Origin: Gammaproteobacteria bacterium
GTDB lineage: Bacteria; Pseudomonadota; Gammaproteobacteria; 21-64-14
Assembly (NCBI GenBank): GCA_027013145.1
Contig: JALUXX010000034.1
Location: 1 to 56,078 of the forward strand
Direction of reading: 5' to 3'
DNA length: 56,078 nt
The translations under genes and the position numbers were made by a program. Shown in pieces: positions 9,011 through 19,954 of this stretch. Each line of letters starts with the position of its first letter. The stretch's first letter is position 1. The notes beneath the pieces are model-generated. The model worked only from the letters and a program-made list of their open reading frames with translations, was not told the DNA's origin and did no database searches.

Positions 9011-9825
9011 CGGACGGCGCAGGGACATCGCCGGAGTTCCTGTGCCCGGACTGGCCGGCGCCGCCCGTCGTCGCGGCCGCGGTCAGCACGCGCCGCGGGG
9101 GCGTCAGCCGCGGGGCCTATGCCGGGTTCAATCTCGCCGGCCATGTCGACGACGATGCGCACGCCGTGGCCGCGAACCGCCGCCGCCTGATCGAGGCGCT
9201 GGCCCTGCCGCGGCCTCCCGTGTGGTTGCGCCAGTGCCACGGCACCCGCGTCGTCCGCCTCGGCGGGGACGAACCCGAAGAACCGGAAGCCGATGCGGCC
9301 TGGACCGACCGCCCCGGGGTGGTCTGCGCGGTGCTCACGGCGGACTGCCTGCCCGTGCTGCTGTGCGATCGCGGTGGCACGCGCGTGGCCGCCGTCCACG
9401 CCGGCTGGCGCGGCCTGGCGGCGGGCGTCCTGGAGGCGGCGGTGGCGGCGCTCGGCGGCGCCGATCTGCTCGCGTGGCTCGGCCCGGCCATCGGACCGGA
9501 GGCGTTCGTGATCGGCGACGAGGTCCGCGCCCGTCTGCGCGCCGGCCCGGCGGCGCCGGACGGGGCGTTCCGGCCCGCCGGCCCCGGCCGCTGGTACGCC
9601 GATCTCTACGCGCTCGCGCGCGCCCGCCTGACGGCGGCGGGTGTCACGGCGGTCTATGGCGGCGGGGCTTGTACCGTCGGCGACGCCGGGCGGTTCTATT
9701 CCTACCGGCGCGACGGTGCGACCGGCCGGATGGCGAGCCTGATCTGGATCCGGGCCTCGGGCCGCCGCCCCGGGGCCACCCGCGGCGGGAAACAGGTGGC
9801 GGGCCCGGCGGCGTCCGGGCCGTGA
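9007..9825 (+). CDS. pgeF: YfiH/PgeF (LACC1-type) laccase-domain protein
   Basis: 272 residues from GTG 9007, overlapping the rluD stop. Family motifs are STRRGGVSRGAYAGFNLA, WLRQCHGTRV, LTADCLPVLL, VHAGWRGL and GPAIGPEAFVIGDEV. The Cys-His residues in TADC, QCHG and HAGW form the metal/active site. Members of this family act as purine nucleoside phosphorylases or adenosine deaminases, and as editing factors in peptidoglycan synthesis (PgeF), rather than as true laccases. Coupling to rluD is conserved across gammaproteobacteria. A run of about 25 C-terminal residues rich in Gly, Ala and Pro looks like a non-conserved extension. Confidence 0.9.
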   Translation: MTDGAGTSPEFLCPDWPAPPVVAAAVSTRRGGVSRGAYAGFNLAGHVDDDAHAVAANRRRLIEALALPRPPVWLRQCHGTRVVRLGGDEPEEPEADAAWTDRPGVVCAVLTADCLPVLLCDRGGTRVAAVHAGWRGLAAGVLEAAVAALGGADLLAWLGPAIGPEAFVIGDEVRARLRAGPAAPDGAFRPAGPGRWYADLYALARARLTAAGVTAVYGGGACTVGDAGRFYSYRRDGATGRMASLIWIRASGRRPGATRGGKQVAGPAASGP

Positions 9826-9922
9826 TCGGCGGGCCGTGATCGCCCGGCCGTGATTGATCGTCTCGCGGGGGCCGCCGCAGCGATGCCGCGGCCGAAATCG
9901 TTGTGCAGGCGGAGGTGAGGGG

Positions 9923-10441
9923 ATGGCGAACTGGTACATGCTCACGCTGGTCGGGCCCGATCGCCCCGGGATCGTGGCCCGCGTAACCGACGCGCTCTAT
10001 CACGGGGGGTGCAACCTGGGCGAGGCGTCGATGCTCCGCCTGGGCGGCAATTTCACCGTCAGCATGATGGTGCAGCACAGCGGCGACGCTGAGGCGCTCG
10101 CCGCCGCGGTGGCGCCCGCGGCGCACGATCTGGGGCTGCACCTGCACGTGGATCCCATCCGCGGGGAACTGCACCGCCACGTGGTGCCGGACGTGCGCGT
10201 GCGGGTCCACGGCGCCGACCGCCCGGGGATCGTCGCGCGCGTCACCGGCGCGCTCGCCGCCGCCGGCCTCGACATCACCGATCTCGAATCGGACGTCGCC
10301 GGCAGCGGTGAGCGCCCGCTCTACGTCCTGCGTATCGAGGGCGTGGCGCAGCACGGGGTGAAGGCCTTGCGCGCCGCCCTCGCCGGTCTCGGCGACGAGG
10401 TGGACGTGAGTCTCGAGCCCGTCGACACCGTGGTCGGTTGA
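9923..10441 (+). CDS. Double ACT-domain protein, GcvR-like
   Basis: 172 residues from ATG 9923 with GGAGGTGAGG just upstream as ribosome-binding site. Two ACT domains are visible: residues ~4-75 (YMLTLVGPDRPGIVARVTDA) and ~90-165 (VRVHGADRPGIVARVTGALA). The DRPGIVARVT motif is the same in both. This is the layout of GcvR, the repressor partner of GcvA in glycine cleavage, though other ACT-ACT proteins share it and no gcv gene is in view. The ACT motif suggests an amino-acid ligand. The stop region overlaps upstream in-frame codons of def, so the two are likely coupled. Confidence 0.75.
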   Translation: MANWYMLTLVGPDRPGIVARVTDALYHGGCNLGEASMLRLGGNFTVSMMVQHSGDAEALAAAVAPAAHDLGLHLHVDPIRGELHRHVVPDVRVRVHGADRPGIVARVTGALAAAGLDITDLESDVAGSGERPLYVLRIEGVAQHGVKALRAALAGLGDEVDVSLEPVDTVVG

Positions 10442-10452
10442 GGCCGGCGCGC

Positions 10453-10965
10453 ATGGCGGTGCTGCCGGTCCTGACCTATCCGGACCCGCGCCTCAAGCGG
10501 GTGGCGGAGCCCGTGGAGCGCTTCGACGACGAGTTGCGCGCGTTCGTCGCCGACCTGGAGTGCACCATGGAGGCGGGCCCGGCGGCGGTGGGGATCGCCG
10601 CCCCGCAGGTCGGGCGCCTGCAGCGCCTGATCCTCGTCGACGTCTCCTCGCGCCCGCGCGCCGCGGGCCACGGGCGCCTGGTGCTGATCAACCCGGAGAT
10701 CACCGCCTGGGAGGGGCACGTCGTCGGCCGCGAGGGCTGCCTGTCGGTACCCGACTACACGGGCAACGTCATCCGCGCCGAGCGCATCCGTCTCGCGGCC
10801 CGCGACGCCCACGGGGTCCTCACGGAGTACGCCATGGAGGGCTTCGAGGCGCGCGTCGTGCAGCACGAGATCGACCACCTGGACGGTCTGCTGTTCCTCG
10901 ACCGGGTGGTGAGCCGGCGCGCCGATCTGCGCCCGCGCGGCGGCCGCTCTCCAGCGGGCCGATGA
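10453..10965 (+). CDS. def: Peptide deformylase
   Basis: 170 residues from ATG 10453 (MAVLPVLTYPDPRLKRVAEP). An upstream TTG in frame would add five residues, but the ATG gives the family N terminus. The three deformylase motifs are present: GIAAPQVG, EGCLSVP with the metal-ligand Cys near residue 96, and HEIDHLDGLLF with the two His ligands and catalytic Glu. It removes the formyl group from nascent N-terminal methionine. It is not next to fmt here, so this may be one of several def genes in the genome. Confidence 0.93.
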   Translation: MAVLPVLTYPDPRLKRVAEPVERFDDELRAFVADLECTMEAGPAAVGIAAPQVGRLQRLILVDVSSRPRAAGHGRLVLINPEITAWEGHVVGREGCLSVPDYTGNVIRAERIRLAARDAHGVLTEYAMEGFEARVVQHEIDHLDGLLFLDRVVSRRADLRPRGGRSPAGR

Positions 10966-10997
10966 GAACGTCCGTTCCGGGATTTTTTCAACCCGCC

Positions 10998-11023
10998 GAA
11001 TCAGACACTTTCGCGTTCGATTC
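10998..11023 (-). ncRNA. Conserved hairpin with GAAA loop, copy 1
   Basis: Read on the minus strand this 26-nt element has 11-nt arms GAAUCGAACGC and GUGUCUGAUUC closing a GAAA (GNRA-type) loop. Ten of the 11 positions pair if G-U is allowed. Copy 2 at 38295-38320 has the same length, loop and outer stem with compensatory changes. A GC-rich hairpin (11024-11042) adjoins it, as in copy 2. On the plus strand two pairs become A-C mismatches, so a minus-strand RNA or a DNA cruciform fits better. The role is unknown. Confidence 0.45.
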
Positions 11024-11081
11024 GCGGGCGTCGTCGTCCCGCACCGCCTCAGGAGGCGGTCTTGCGACAACCCGCCAGGGG

Positions 11082-11108
11082 GTTGAAATCCGGCCATCGC
11101 CCCCAAAC
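11082..11108 (+). promoter_or_regulatory. Candidate heat-shock (sigma-32) promoter of clpB
   Basis: GTTGAAA at 11082-11088, a 12-bp spacer, then CCCCAAAC at 11101-11108. This resembles the sigma-32 consensus CTTGAAA / CCCCATNT. It lies about 40 bp before the clpB start, where a heat-shock promoter would be expected. The first -35 base and part of the -10 deviate from consensus. Confidence 0.55.
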
Positions 11109-11146
11109 TACAGGGTAACCCCGATTTCCGGTGCGGAGTCTCCGTG

Positions 11147-13744
<2,598 letters not shown>

Positions 13745-13825
13745 GGCGCGCGGCCGGGCGCGGAGCGGCCCCGGGGGGCGTGTGCGCCCCGGAGGCCGGT
13801 GCGGCAGCGAAGCGACGGAGGCGGT

Positions 13826-14980
13826 GTGCGGCCGGACTACGAGGGCGGCGGGCTGGTCAATCTGATGGTCTCGCTCGCCCGCGGCCTCGGCGCGCAGGGC
13901 CCGCCCTATGCGCCGTGTGCCTCCCTCGCCCCCGCCGAGGTGGCCGGGGCGCGCCACGTACTTCTGCTGCTGCTCGACGGCCTCGGCTACGAGTTTCTCG
14001 CCGCCCGCGGCGGTGCCCTCGCCGCGCACCTGCGGGCCCGGATGTCCTCGGTGTTCCCGCCGACGACCGCGGCGGCGGTGACCACCGTGCTGACGGCGAC
14101 CGCCCCGCAACGGCACGCGGTGACGGGCTGGTTCCAGTACCTGCGCGAACTCGGCCTGGTGAGCGCCTTCCTGCCGTTTCGCGCGCGCTGGGGCGGCCCG
14201 CCGCTGGAGCGGGCGGGGCTGTCGGTCGCCGACCTCGTCCCCGCGCCGCCGCTCCTCGACCGCCTCGACGCCGAGGCGTGGTGCCTGCTGCCCGCCGATC
14301 TCGTCGACTCGGCCTACAGCCGCGCCCTGGCCGGCACGGCGCACCGTGCCGGCTACCGGGGCCTGGACGACCTCGTGGCGCGCGCCGCGCACCTGCTCGA
14401 CGGGTCCGCCCCGCGGCGGCGTTTCGTCTACGCCTACTGGCCCGAACTCGACCGTCTCGCGCACATCCACGGGATCGGCGCACCCGCCGTGCAGTCGCAC
14501 TTCGAGCTCCTGGATGCGGCCTTCGCCCGCCTGCTCGCCGCGCTGCGGGGGTCCGACACGCTGGTGGTGGCGATCGCCGACCACGGCTTCGTGGACATCG
14601 GCCCCGGAGACGTCGTCCGCCTCGAGGATCATCCGCAACTCGCCGAGTGCTTGCGCCTGCCCTTGTGCGGGGAGCCGCGCACCGCGTATTGCTACCTGCG
14701 CCCGGGAATGGTGCGTCGCTTCGAGCGTTACGTCGCGGAGCGGCTGTCCGCGGAATGCGACCTCCACCCCAGCTCCGATCTGGTGGCCGCGGGCTGGTTC
14801 GGACCCGGAGAGCCGGCCCCCGCGCTGGCCGAGCGGGTCGGCGACTACGTGCTGCGGATGAAGGGCAACCGGGTGATCAAGGACCGCCTGCCGGGCGAGC
14901 CGGAGTTCCGCCAGATCGGCGTGCACGGCGGATCGAGCGCCGCGGAGCTGTCGATCCCGCTGGTGCTGGCGCAGTGTTGA
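13826..14980 (+). CDS. Alkaline-phosphatase-superfamily / nucleotide pyrophosphatase-like protein
   Basis: 384 residues from GTG 13826, with GGAGG a few bases upstream. The superfamily metal-site pattern is visible: LLLLDGLGYEFL (first metal aspartate), SVFPPTTAAAVTTVLTAT (nucleophile threonine), YAYWPELDRLAHIHG (Asp and His ligands), IADHGF (Asp-His pair), and the late histidine in GVHGGSS. There is no signal peptide, so it is probably cytoplasmic. It hydrolyses or transfers a phosphate or sulfate ester; the substrate cannot be told. It stands alone between clpB and a repeat-filled gap. Confidence 0.75.
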   Translation: MRPDYEGGGLVNLMVSLARGLGAQGPPYAPCASLAPAEVAGARHVLLLLLDGLGYEFLAARGGALAAHLRARMSSVFPPTTAAAVTTVLTATAPQRHAVTGWFQYLRELGLVSAFLPFRARWGGPPLERAGLSVADLVPAPPLLDRLDAEAWCLLPADLVDSAYSRALAGTAHRAGYRGLDDLVARAAHLLDGSAPRRRFVYAYWPELDRLAHIHGIGAPAVQSHFELLDAAFARLLAALRGSDTLVVAIADHGFVDIGPGDVVRLEDHPQLAECLRLPLCGEPRTAYCYLRPGMVRRFERYVAERLSAECDLHPSSDLVAAGWFGPGEPAPALAERVGDYVLRMKGNRVIKDRLPGEPEFRQIGVHGGSSAAELSIPLVLAQC

Positions 14981-15555
14981 GCGCGACGGCGTCGATCGGG
15001 CCGACGTCGTCGGGATGAGGCGTAGGGGGTGGGGTAGGGCCGGGCTTGCCCGGCCGGGGCCGCGGGAAGAGGCCACGGAATCCACGGAACGCACGGACCC
15101 CACGGAACGCACGGAATGAATGAAACCGGTCCGTGGGTTCGGTGGATTCCGTGGCGCCTTTTTCCGTCTCCGAGGGACGCGGCCACGGTCGGCGGAAATC
15201 GTGATCCCGGGCGTCGTCGGCGGGGGTAGGGCCGGGCTTGCCCGGCCGACGTCGCAGGAAGAGGCCACGGAACGCACGGAACCCACGGAAAGAATGAAAC
15301 CGGTCCGTGGATTCCGTGGCGCTTTTGTCTGTTTCGGAAGGTCCCCGCCGCGCTGGAGGGAAATTGCAATCCCCGGCGTCGTCGGCGGGCCAAGGCCCGC
15401 CCTACCGGTGCCCGGGTCGGCATGGGAGGGCACCGTAGGGTCGGGCTTGCCCGACCTACCGGCCGACGACGTGGGGCGGGGTGATACGGTTCGGGTCGAA
15501 CGTCGTCGGCGGGGCGAGCCCCGTCCTACCGGCCGACACCGTGTGACCGATCCGC
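14981..15555. repeat. Composite dispersed repeat, two copies
   Basis: No gene seen. TAGGGCCGGGCTTGCCCGGCC occurs near 15035 and 15228. Each is followed by an arm beginning AAGAGGCCACGGAA with runs of CACGGAA, then GAATGAAACCGGTCCGTGG, then TTCCGTGGCGC and a T-rich run, so each copy folds into a long stem with a terminator-like tail. Downstream lie CGTCGTCGGCGGGCCAAGG and further pieces of the 112-bp unit seen at 6.1-6.6 kb. The two copies are about 200 bp apart. Convergent genes flank the block, so it may also end transcripts from both sides. Confidence 0.8.
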
Positions 15556-16395
15556 TCAGCCGCGTGCGCCGATGCGCAGGAGGATGCGGTCGAGGGCGCG
15601 GTGGGTCAGGGTGCGGCGCAGGGTCGCGAACAGGTAGGTGGGGACGGTGACGTAGTAGCGCGGACGCGGGCGGCGCGCCTCGAGGGCGTGGCACAGGCGG
15701 CGCAGGACCGCCTCGGGCGGCCGGGTGAACGGCGCCGCCGGCCCGGGGTGCGCGAGCCGCGCCTCGAGCCGCTCGTAGGCGTCGCGGTGGACGCTGCCGG
15801 CGGGGTCGATATGCGCGCGGAAGGCGGTGTGGGCGTTGGCGCGCAGGCGGCTGGCGATCGGCCCGGGTTCGATCAGCGAGACGAACACCCCGCTGCCGGC
15901 CAGTTCCAGACGCAGGGTGTCGGCGATCCCCTCGAGCGCGAACTTGGTGGCGTTATAGGCCCCGCGGTAGGGCAGGGCGATGAGCCCGAGCACGGAGCTG
16001 TTGAAGACGATGCGCCCCGCCCCCCGCGCGCGCAGCGCCGGCAGGAGCCGGCGGGTCAGATCGAGCGCGCCGAAGACGTTGGCCTCGAACTGCGCGCGCA
16101 GGGCCGTGCGGTCGAGGTCCTCGAGCGCCCCCGGCTGCTGGTAGCCGGCGTTGTGAAAGACGCCGTGGAGGCTCCCGCCGGTGCGCTCGAGCGCCTCGCC
16201 CGCGGCACGCGCCACGGAATCCGGATCGGCCAGCTCGAGTTCGATCGCGTCGAGGCCGGCGTCCGCGAGCGCCGCGAGGTCCTGCGGGCGGCGCGCCGTG
16301 GCCAGCACCCGATAGCCGCGCGCCGCCAGGCCCAGCGCGCAGCAGCGCCCGATCCCGCTCGAGCAGCCGGTGATCAGGACCGCCCCGGCGCTCAC
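15556..16395 (-). CDS. Short-chain dehydrogenase/reductase
   Basis: 279 residues from GTG 16395, which overlaps the stop of the DUF1614 gene (GTGA). Classical SDR: cofactor motif LITGCSSGIGR (TGxxxGxG) at residues ~7-17, FHNAGYQQPG for NNAG, FNSSVLG with the catalytic serine, YRGAYNATKFALEG with the YxxxK pair, and IEPGPIASRL. The ATARRP after the second beta strand suggests NADP(H). Substrate unknown; the sequence style is like oxidoreductases annotated as retinol or 17-beta-hydroxysteroid dehydrogenase-like in bacteria. Coupled translation with a membrane protein suggests a shared pathway. Confidence 0.82.
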   Translation of the reverse strand: MSAGAVLITGCSSGIGRCCALGLAARGYRVLATARRPQDLAALADAGLDAIELELADPDSVARAAGEALERTGGSLHGVFHNAGYQQPGALEDLDRTALRAQFEANVFGALDLTRRLLPALRARGAGRIVFNSSVLGLIALPYRGAYNATKFALEGIADTLRLELAGSGVFVSLIEPGPIASRLRANAHTAFRAHIDPAGSVHRDAYERLEARLAHPGPAAPFTRPPEAVLRRLCHALEARRPRPRYYVTVPTYLFATLRRTLTHRALDRILLRIGARG

Positions 16396-17105
16396 GCCAG
16401 CAGTACCGCCACCAGTCCGGTGACGAAGATCCCGTCGAAGGTGCCCGCCCCGCCGATCGAGGCCACCGGGGCGCCGAGGCGGCGCACCTCGCGCAGGTGC
16501 AGGACGTCGGCCCCGAGCAGGACCCCCAGCGTGCCGCCGATGTAGGCGAGCGGCGCGCTGTGTGCCGGGTCCAGCAGCAGGGCGGTGAGCGCGGCGGTCA
16601 CCGGCGCCACCAGGATCGGCATGGCGATGCCGAGGCCGGGCACGGGGCGGCTGGTGTGGTAGGAGACCGCGGTCACCACCCCGATCGCCAGCGCCACCGA
16701 TACCGGGGCGAGCGGGTGATGCATCAGCAGGTAGGCCGAGAAGCTCACCGGGATCAGGCAGCCGCCCACGTTCACGGCGATCAGGGTGCGCCCGATGAAG
16801 GGATGTTGCGGCACGCGCAACAGACCGCGCACCGGGAACGGGCGCGCGTCCGGGCCCCGGGGGTCGGCCTCGACCGCGAACAGCGGCAGATTCACGCCGC
16901 TGCCGAACAGCGAGGCGAACAGCAGCAGCATGGCGGAGCCGGGGGAGAGCCCCAGCTTGTCGAAGGCGATGGTCAGCAGGCCCACCTGCACGAAGGCGAG
17001 CAGGAACCCCAGGGCCAGTACGAACAGGAGCAGGTACAGCGGGGAGAACGGCGATCGCACGCGAGGGCCCCCGGGCGGCCGGCGGTGGACGGGAGAGGCC
17101 GCCAT
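16392..17105 (-). CDS. DUF1614 membrane protein
   Basis: 237 residues from ATG 17105 (an ATG 18 bases upstream is also in frame). About seven hydrophobic segments, beginning YLLLFVLALGFLLAFVQVGL and ending GTFDGIFVTGLVAVLLA. Recognisable blocks are LFGSGVNLPLFAVEA, VNVGGCLIPV, VVTAVSYHTSRPVPGLGIAMP and SIGGAGTFDGIF, which fit the DUF1614 family of uncharacterised integral membrane proteins. Conserved polar residues inside the membrane segments suggest a transporter or enzyme, but no function is established. The last four bases overlap the downstream SDR start. Confidence 0.75.
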   Translation of the reverse strand: MAASPVHRRPPGGPRVRSPFSPLYLLLFVLALGFLLAFVQVGLLTIAFDKLGLSPGSAMLLLFASLFGSGVNLPLFAVEADPRGPDARPFPVRGLLRVPQHPFIGRTLIAVNVGGCLIPVSFSAYLLMHHPLAPVSVALAIGVVTAVSYHTSRPVPGLGIAMPILVAPVTAALTALLLDPAHSAPLAYIGGTLGVLLGADVLHLREVRRLGAPVASIGGAGTFDGIFVTGLVAVLLA

Positions 17106-17247
17106 GATGCCACAGCGGCGCACGGCCCGGCGAGCGGCCGCGACCGGCGTAGTCGGAGGAGCCCTTGATTTTGCTAAAATCGCCCCCAGACCGCCCCCGA
17201 CCGCCCATGAGGTGACCTCGGGCCCGGATCTTGCGAGGACAGCACCG

Positions 17248-17562
17248 ATGCCGATCTACGAATACCGTTGTACCGCGTGCGGCCACGAGCTGGAGGCGAT
17301 CCAGAAGATGAGCGACGAGCCGCTCACGGTGTGTCCCGTGTGCGGCGAGGCGACGCTGCAGAAGCTGATATCCGCCGCGGGCTTCCGGCTCAAGGGCGGG
17401 GGCTGGTACGAGACCGATTTCAAATCCTCCAAGCGGCGCAACGTCGTCGAGTCCGACGCCGGGGCGAAACCGGGCGCCGGATCGGGGGACAAGGCCAAAT
17501 CCAAGGCCGAGCCCAAACGCGATCCGCAGAAGAAGACCTCGACCCCGACCGGCAGCGACTGA
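17248..17562 (+). CDS. FmdB-family zinc-ribbon protein
   Basis: 104 residues from ATG 17248. MPIYEYRCTACGHELEAIQK and LTVCPVCGEATLQKLISA give two CxxC pairs of a zinc ribbon, with GGGWYETDFK completing the FmdB/CxxC_CXXC_SSSS pattern. The C terminus (~65-104) is a low-complexity Lys/Pro/Ala tail. FmdB was named as a regulator of formamidase, but the widespread bacterial members are uncharacterised. Placement directly before aspS is common in gammaproteobacteria and suggests cotranscription. A TAAAAT hexamer near 17175 may be the -10 of its promoter. Confidence 0.85.
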   Translation: MPIYEYRCTACGHELEAIQKMSDEPLTVCPVCGEATLQKLISAAGFRLKGGGWYETDFKSSKRRNVVESDAGAKPGAGSGDKAKSKAEPKRDPQKKTSTPTGSD

Positions 17563-17696
17563 ACGCCCGCGCCGAAGTTGCGCCGCCCCGGCCGGCGCCG
17601 TAACATGGCGGGCTCGCGGAAGCCCGTGGTTTTGCGGGCATTTCCAGATCGTTTCCCGGTCCCCTCAGGGGATCCTCTCAAGGGGTCTGCGGGCGC

Positions 17697-19478
17697 ATGC
17701 GCAGCCATTACTGCGGGCAGGTGGGCGAGTCGCTGCTCGATCGCGACGTGGTCCTGTGCGGCTGGGTGCACCGGCGCCGCGATCACGGCGGGGTGATCTT
17801 CCTCGACCTGCGCGATCGCGAGGGCCTGGTCCAGGTCGTCTTCGATCCCGACGCCCCGGAGAGCTTCGCCGTCGCCGAACGCGTGCGCAGCGAGTTCGTG
17901 GTGCGCGTGCACGGGCGCGTGCGCCGGCGCCCGGCCGGCACCGAGAACCCGGCGCTGCCCACCGGTGCGGTGGAGGTGCTGGGGCGGGAACTGGAGATCC
18001 TCAACGCCTCCGAGACCCCGCCGTTCCCGCTCGAGGACGAGAGCGTGAGCGAGGAGGCGCGGTTGCGCCACCGCTACGTCGACCTGCGGCGGGCGCCGAT
18101 GCTGGAGCGGTTGCGGCTGCGCGCGCGGGTGACGCGCTCGCTGCGCGCCTTCCTCGACGCGCGCGGCTTCATCGACACCGAGACCCCGATCCTCACCCGC
18201 GCCACGCCCGAGGGTGCCCGCGACTACCTGGTCCCGAGCCGCACCCATCCCGGGTCGTTCTTCGCGCTCCCGCAGTCGCCGCAGCTGTTCAAGCAGTTGC
18301 TGATGGTCTCGGGGCTGGACCGCTACTATCAAATCGCGCGCTGCTTCCGCGACGAGGACCTGCGCGCCGATCGTCAGCCCGAGTTCACGCAGCTCGACAT
18401 CGAAGTCTCGTTCCTCGACGAAGGTGAGTTCCTGCCGCTCATCGAGGAGATGATCCGCACGCTCTTCGCCGAGGTCCTCGACGTGCGGCTGCCCGATCCG
18501 ATCCCGCGCATGGATTACGACGAGGCGCTGGCGCGCTTCGGCAGCGACCGACCGGACCTGCGGATCCCGCTGGAGCTCACCGAGCTGACGGATCGGATGC
18601 GCGGCGTCGACTTCAAGGTGTTTGCCGGCCCCGCGAACGATCCCGAGGGTCGGGTGGCGGCGCTGCGCCTGCCGCATGGCGCGACGCTCTCGCGCAAGGA
18701 GATCGACGAGTACACCGCCTTCGTCGGGCGCTTCGGCGCCCGCGGGCTCGCCTACATCAAGGTCAGCGAGCGCGGCGCCGGGCGCCAAGGCCTGCAGTCG
18801 CCGATCCTGAAGTTCCTGCCGGACGCGGTGATCGAGGCGGTACTCGAGCGCACCGGCGCGGCCGACGGCGACCTGGTTTTCTTCGGCGCCGACCGCGCGC
18901 GGGTGGTCAACGAATCGCTCGGGGCACTGCGCGTGCGCCTCGGGCACGACCGCGGGCTGCTCGAGCCCGGCTGGCGCCCGCTGTGGGTCGTCGGCTTCCC
19001 GATGTTCGAGTGGGACGAGCGCGAGCGGCGCTGGACGGCGTTGCACCACCCGTTCACCGCACCGAGCGAGACCGACCCGCAGGCCCTCGCCGCCGACCCC
19101 GGTGCGGCGCGTTCGCGCGCCTACGATCTGGTCCTCAACGGCACCGAGATCGGCGGCGGTTCGATCCGCATCCATCGAGCGGACCTGCAGGCGGCGGTCT
19201 TCGGCCTGCTGGGGATTTCCGAGTCGGAGGCGCAGGAGAAATTCGGCTTCCTCCTCGAGGCCCTGCGCTACGGTTGCCCGCCGCACGGCGGGATCGCCTT
19301 CGGCCTCGATCGCCTGGTGATGCTGATGGCCGGGGCGGAGTCGATCCGCGACGTGATCGCCTTCCCCAAGACCCAGACCGCGGCCTGCCCGCTCACCCAG
19401 GCGCCGGCGCCGGTGGCCGATGCGCAGCTTCGGGAGCTGGGCCTCGCGCTGCGCCGCCCGCCCGGCGGGGGTTCGTGA
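17697..19478 (+). CDS. aspS: Aspartyl-tRNA synthetase
   Basis: 593 residues from ATG 17697 ([20 protein letters not shown]). The N-terminal OB fold binds the anticodon ([20 protein letters not shown]). The class II catalytic core has RHRYVDLRR, motif 2 [18 protein letters not shown], the bacterial GAD insertion domain (~290-410) and motif 3 [15 protein letters not shown]. It charges tRNA-Asp; whether it is discriminating or also charges tRNA-Asn cannot be told without knowing whether asnS or gatCAB exist. It is followed 10 bases later by the Nudix gene. Confidence 0.97.
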   Translation: MRSHYCGQVGESLLDRDVVLCGWVHRRRDHGGVIFLDLRDREGLVQVVFDPDAPESFAVAERVRSEFVVRVHGRVRRRPAGTENPALPTGAVEVLGRELEILNASETPPFPLEDESVSEEARLRHRYVDLRRAPMLERLRLRARVTRSLRAFLDARGFIDTETPILTRATPEGARDYLVPSRTHPGSFFALPQSPQLFKQLLMVSGLDRYYQIARCFRDEDLRADRQPEFTQLDIEVSFLDEGEFLPLIEEMIRTLFAEVLDVRLPDPIPRMDYDEALARFGSDRPDLRIPLELTELTDRMRGVDFKVFAGPANDPEGRVAALRLPHGATLSRKEIDEYTAFVGRFGARGLAYIKVSERGAGRQGLQSPILKFLPDAVIEAVLERTGAADGDLVFFGADRARVVNESLGALRVRLGHDRGLLEPGWRPLWVVGFPMFEWDERERRWTALHHPFTAPSETDPQALAADPGAARSRAYDLVLNGTEIGGGSIRIHRADLQAAVFGLLGISESEAQEKFGFLLEALRYGCPPHGGIAFGLDRLVMLMAGAESIRDVIAFPKTQTAACPLTQAPAPVADAQLRELGLALRRPPGGGS

Positions 19479-19488
19479 GGGCGGCCCG

Positions 19489-19950
19489 GTGGCGGCGCCG
19501 TCCGGCGGCCCGTGGAAGCGCCCGGAGTCGGTCCTGGTGGTGGTGTATACGGTCGCCGGCCGCGTGCTGATGCTGCGTCGGCGCGCGCCGGCGGATTTCT
19601 GGCAGTCGGTCACCGGCAGCCTCGAGTGGGGCGAGACGCCCGCCGCCGCGGCGCTGCGCGAACTGCGGGAGGAGACCGGGCTGGACGCGCAGGGACGGCT
19701 GCGCGCGCACCCCGGGCCGGTACGCTTCCCCATCCTGCCGGCGTGGCGGGCCCGTTACGCGCCGGGGGTGCGATATAATGTCGAGCATGCCTTTTCCGTG
19801 GAATACCCGATGACACCGACGATCCGACTCGATGCCCGCGAGCACGTGGCCTACCGCTGGCTCCCCTGGCGCGAGGCGCGGGAGCTGGCGGCCTCGTGGA
19901 CCGACCGCGCGGCGATCACCCGCAGTGCCGGCGGCGGCGCGGGGGACTGA
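19489..19950 (+). CDS. nudB: Nudix hydrolase, dihydroneopterin triphosphate diphosphatase-like
   Basis: 153 residues from GTG 19489, ten bases after aspS. The Nudix box is GSLEWGETPAAAALRELREETG (GX5EX7REUXEEXGU), here spelled GX4-5E...REL.EETG with the catalytic glutamates present. KRPESVLVVVYT at the N terminus, VRYNVEHAFSVEYP and HVAYRWLPWREA match NudB, which removes pyrophosphate from dihydroneopterin triphosphate in folate synthesis. The aspS-nudB order is the same as in E. coli and supports the call. Confidence 0.85.
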   Translation: MAAPSGGPWKRPESVLVVVYTVAGRVLMLRRRAPADFWQSVTGSLEWGETPAAAALRELREETGLDAQGRLRAHPGPVRFPILPAWRARYAPGVRYNVEHAFSVEYPMTPTIRLDAREHVAYRWLPWREARELAASWTDRAAITRSAGGGAGD

Positions 19951-19954
19951 GGCG

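Noticed and set aside
17256-19733. An 825-residue open frame opposite aspS and fmdB
   Set aside because: Antisense shadow with low-complexity Arg/Ala-rich sequence; aspS is unambiguous.
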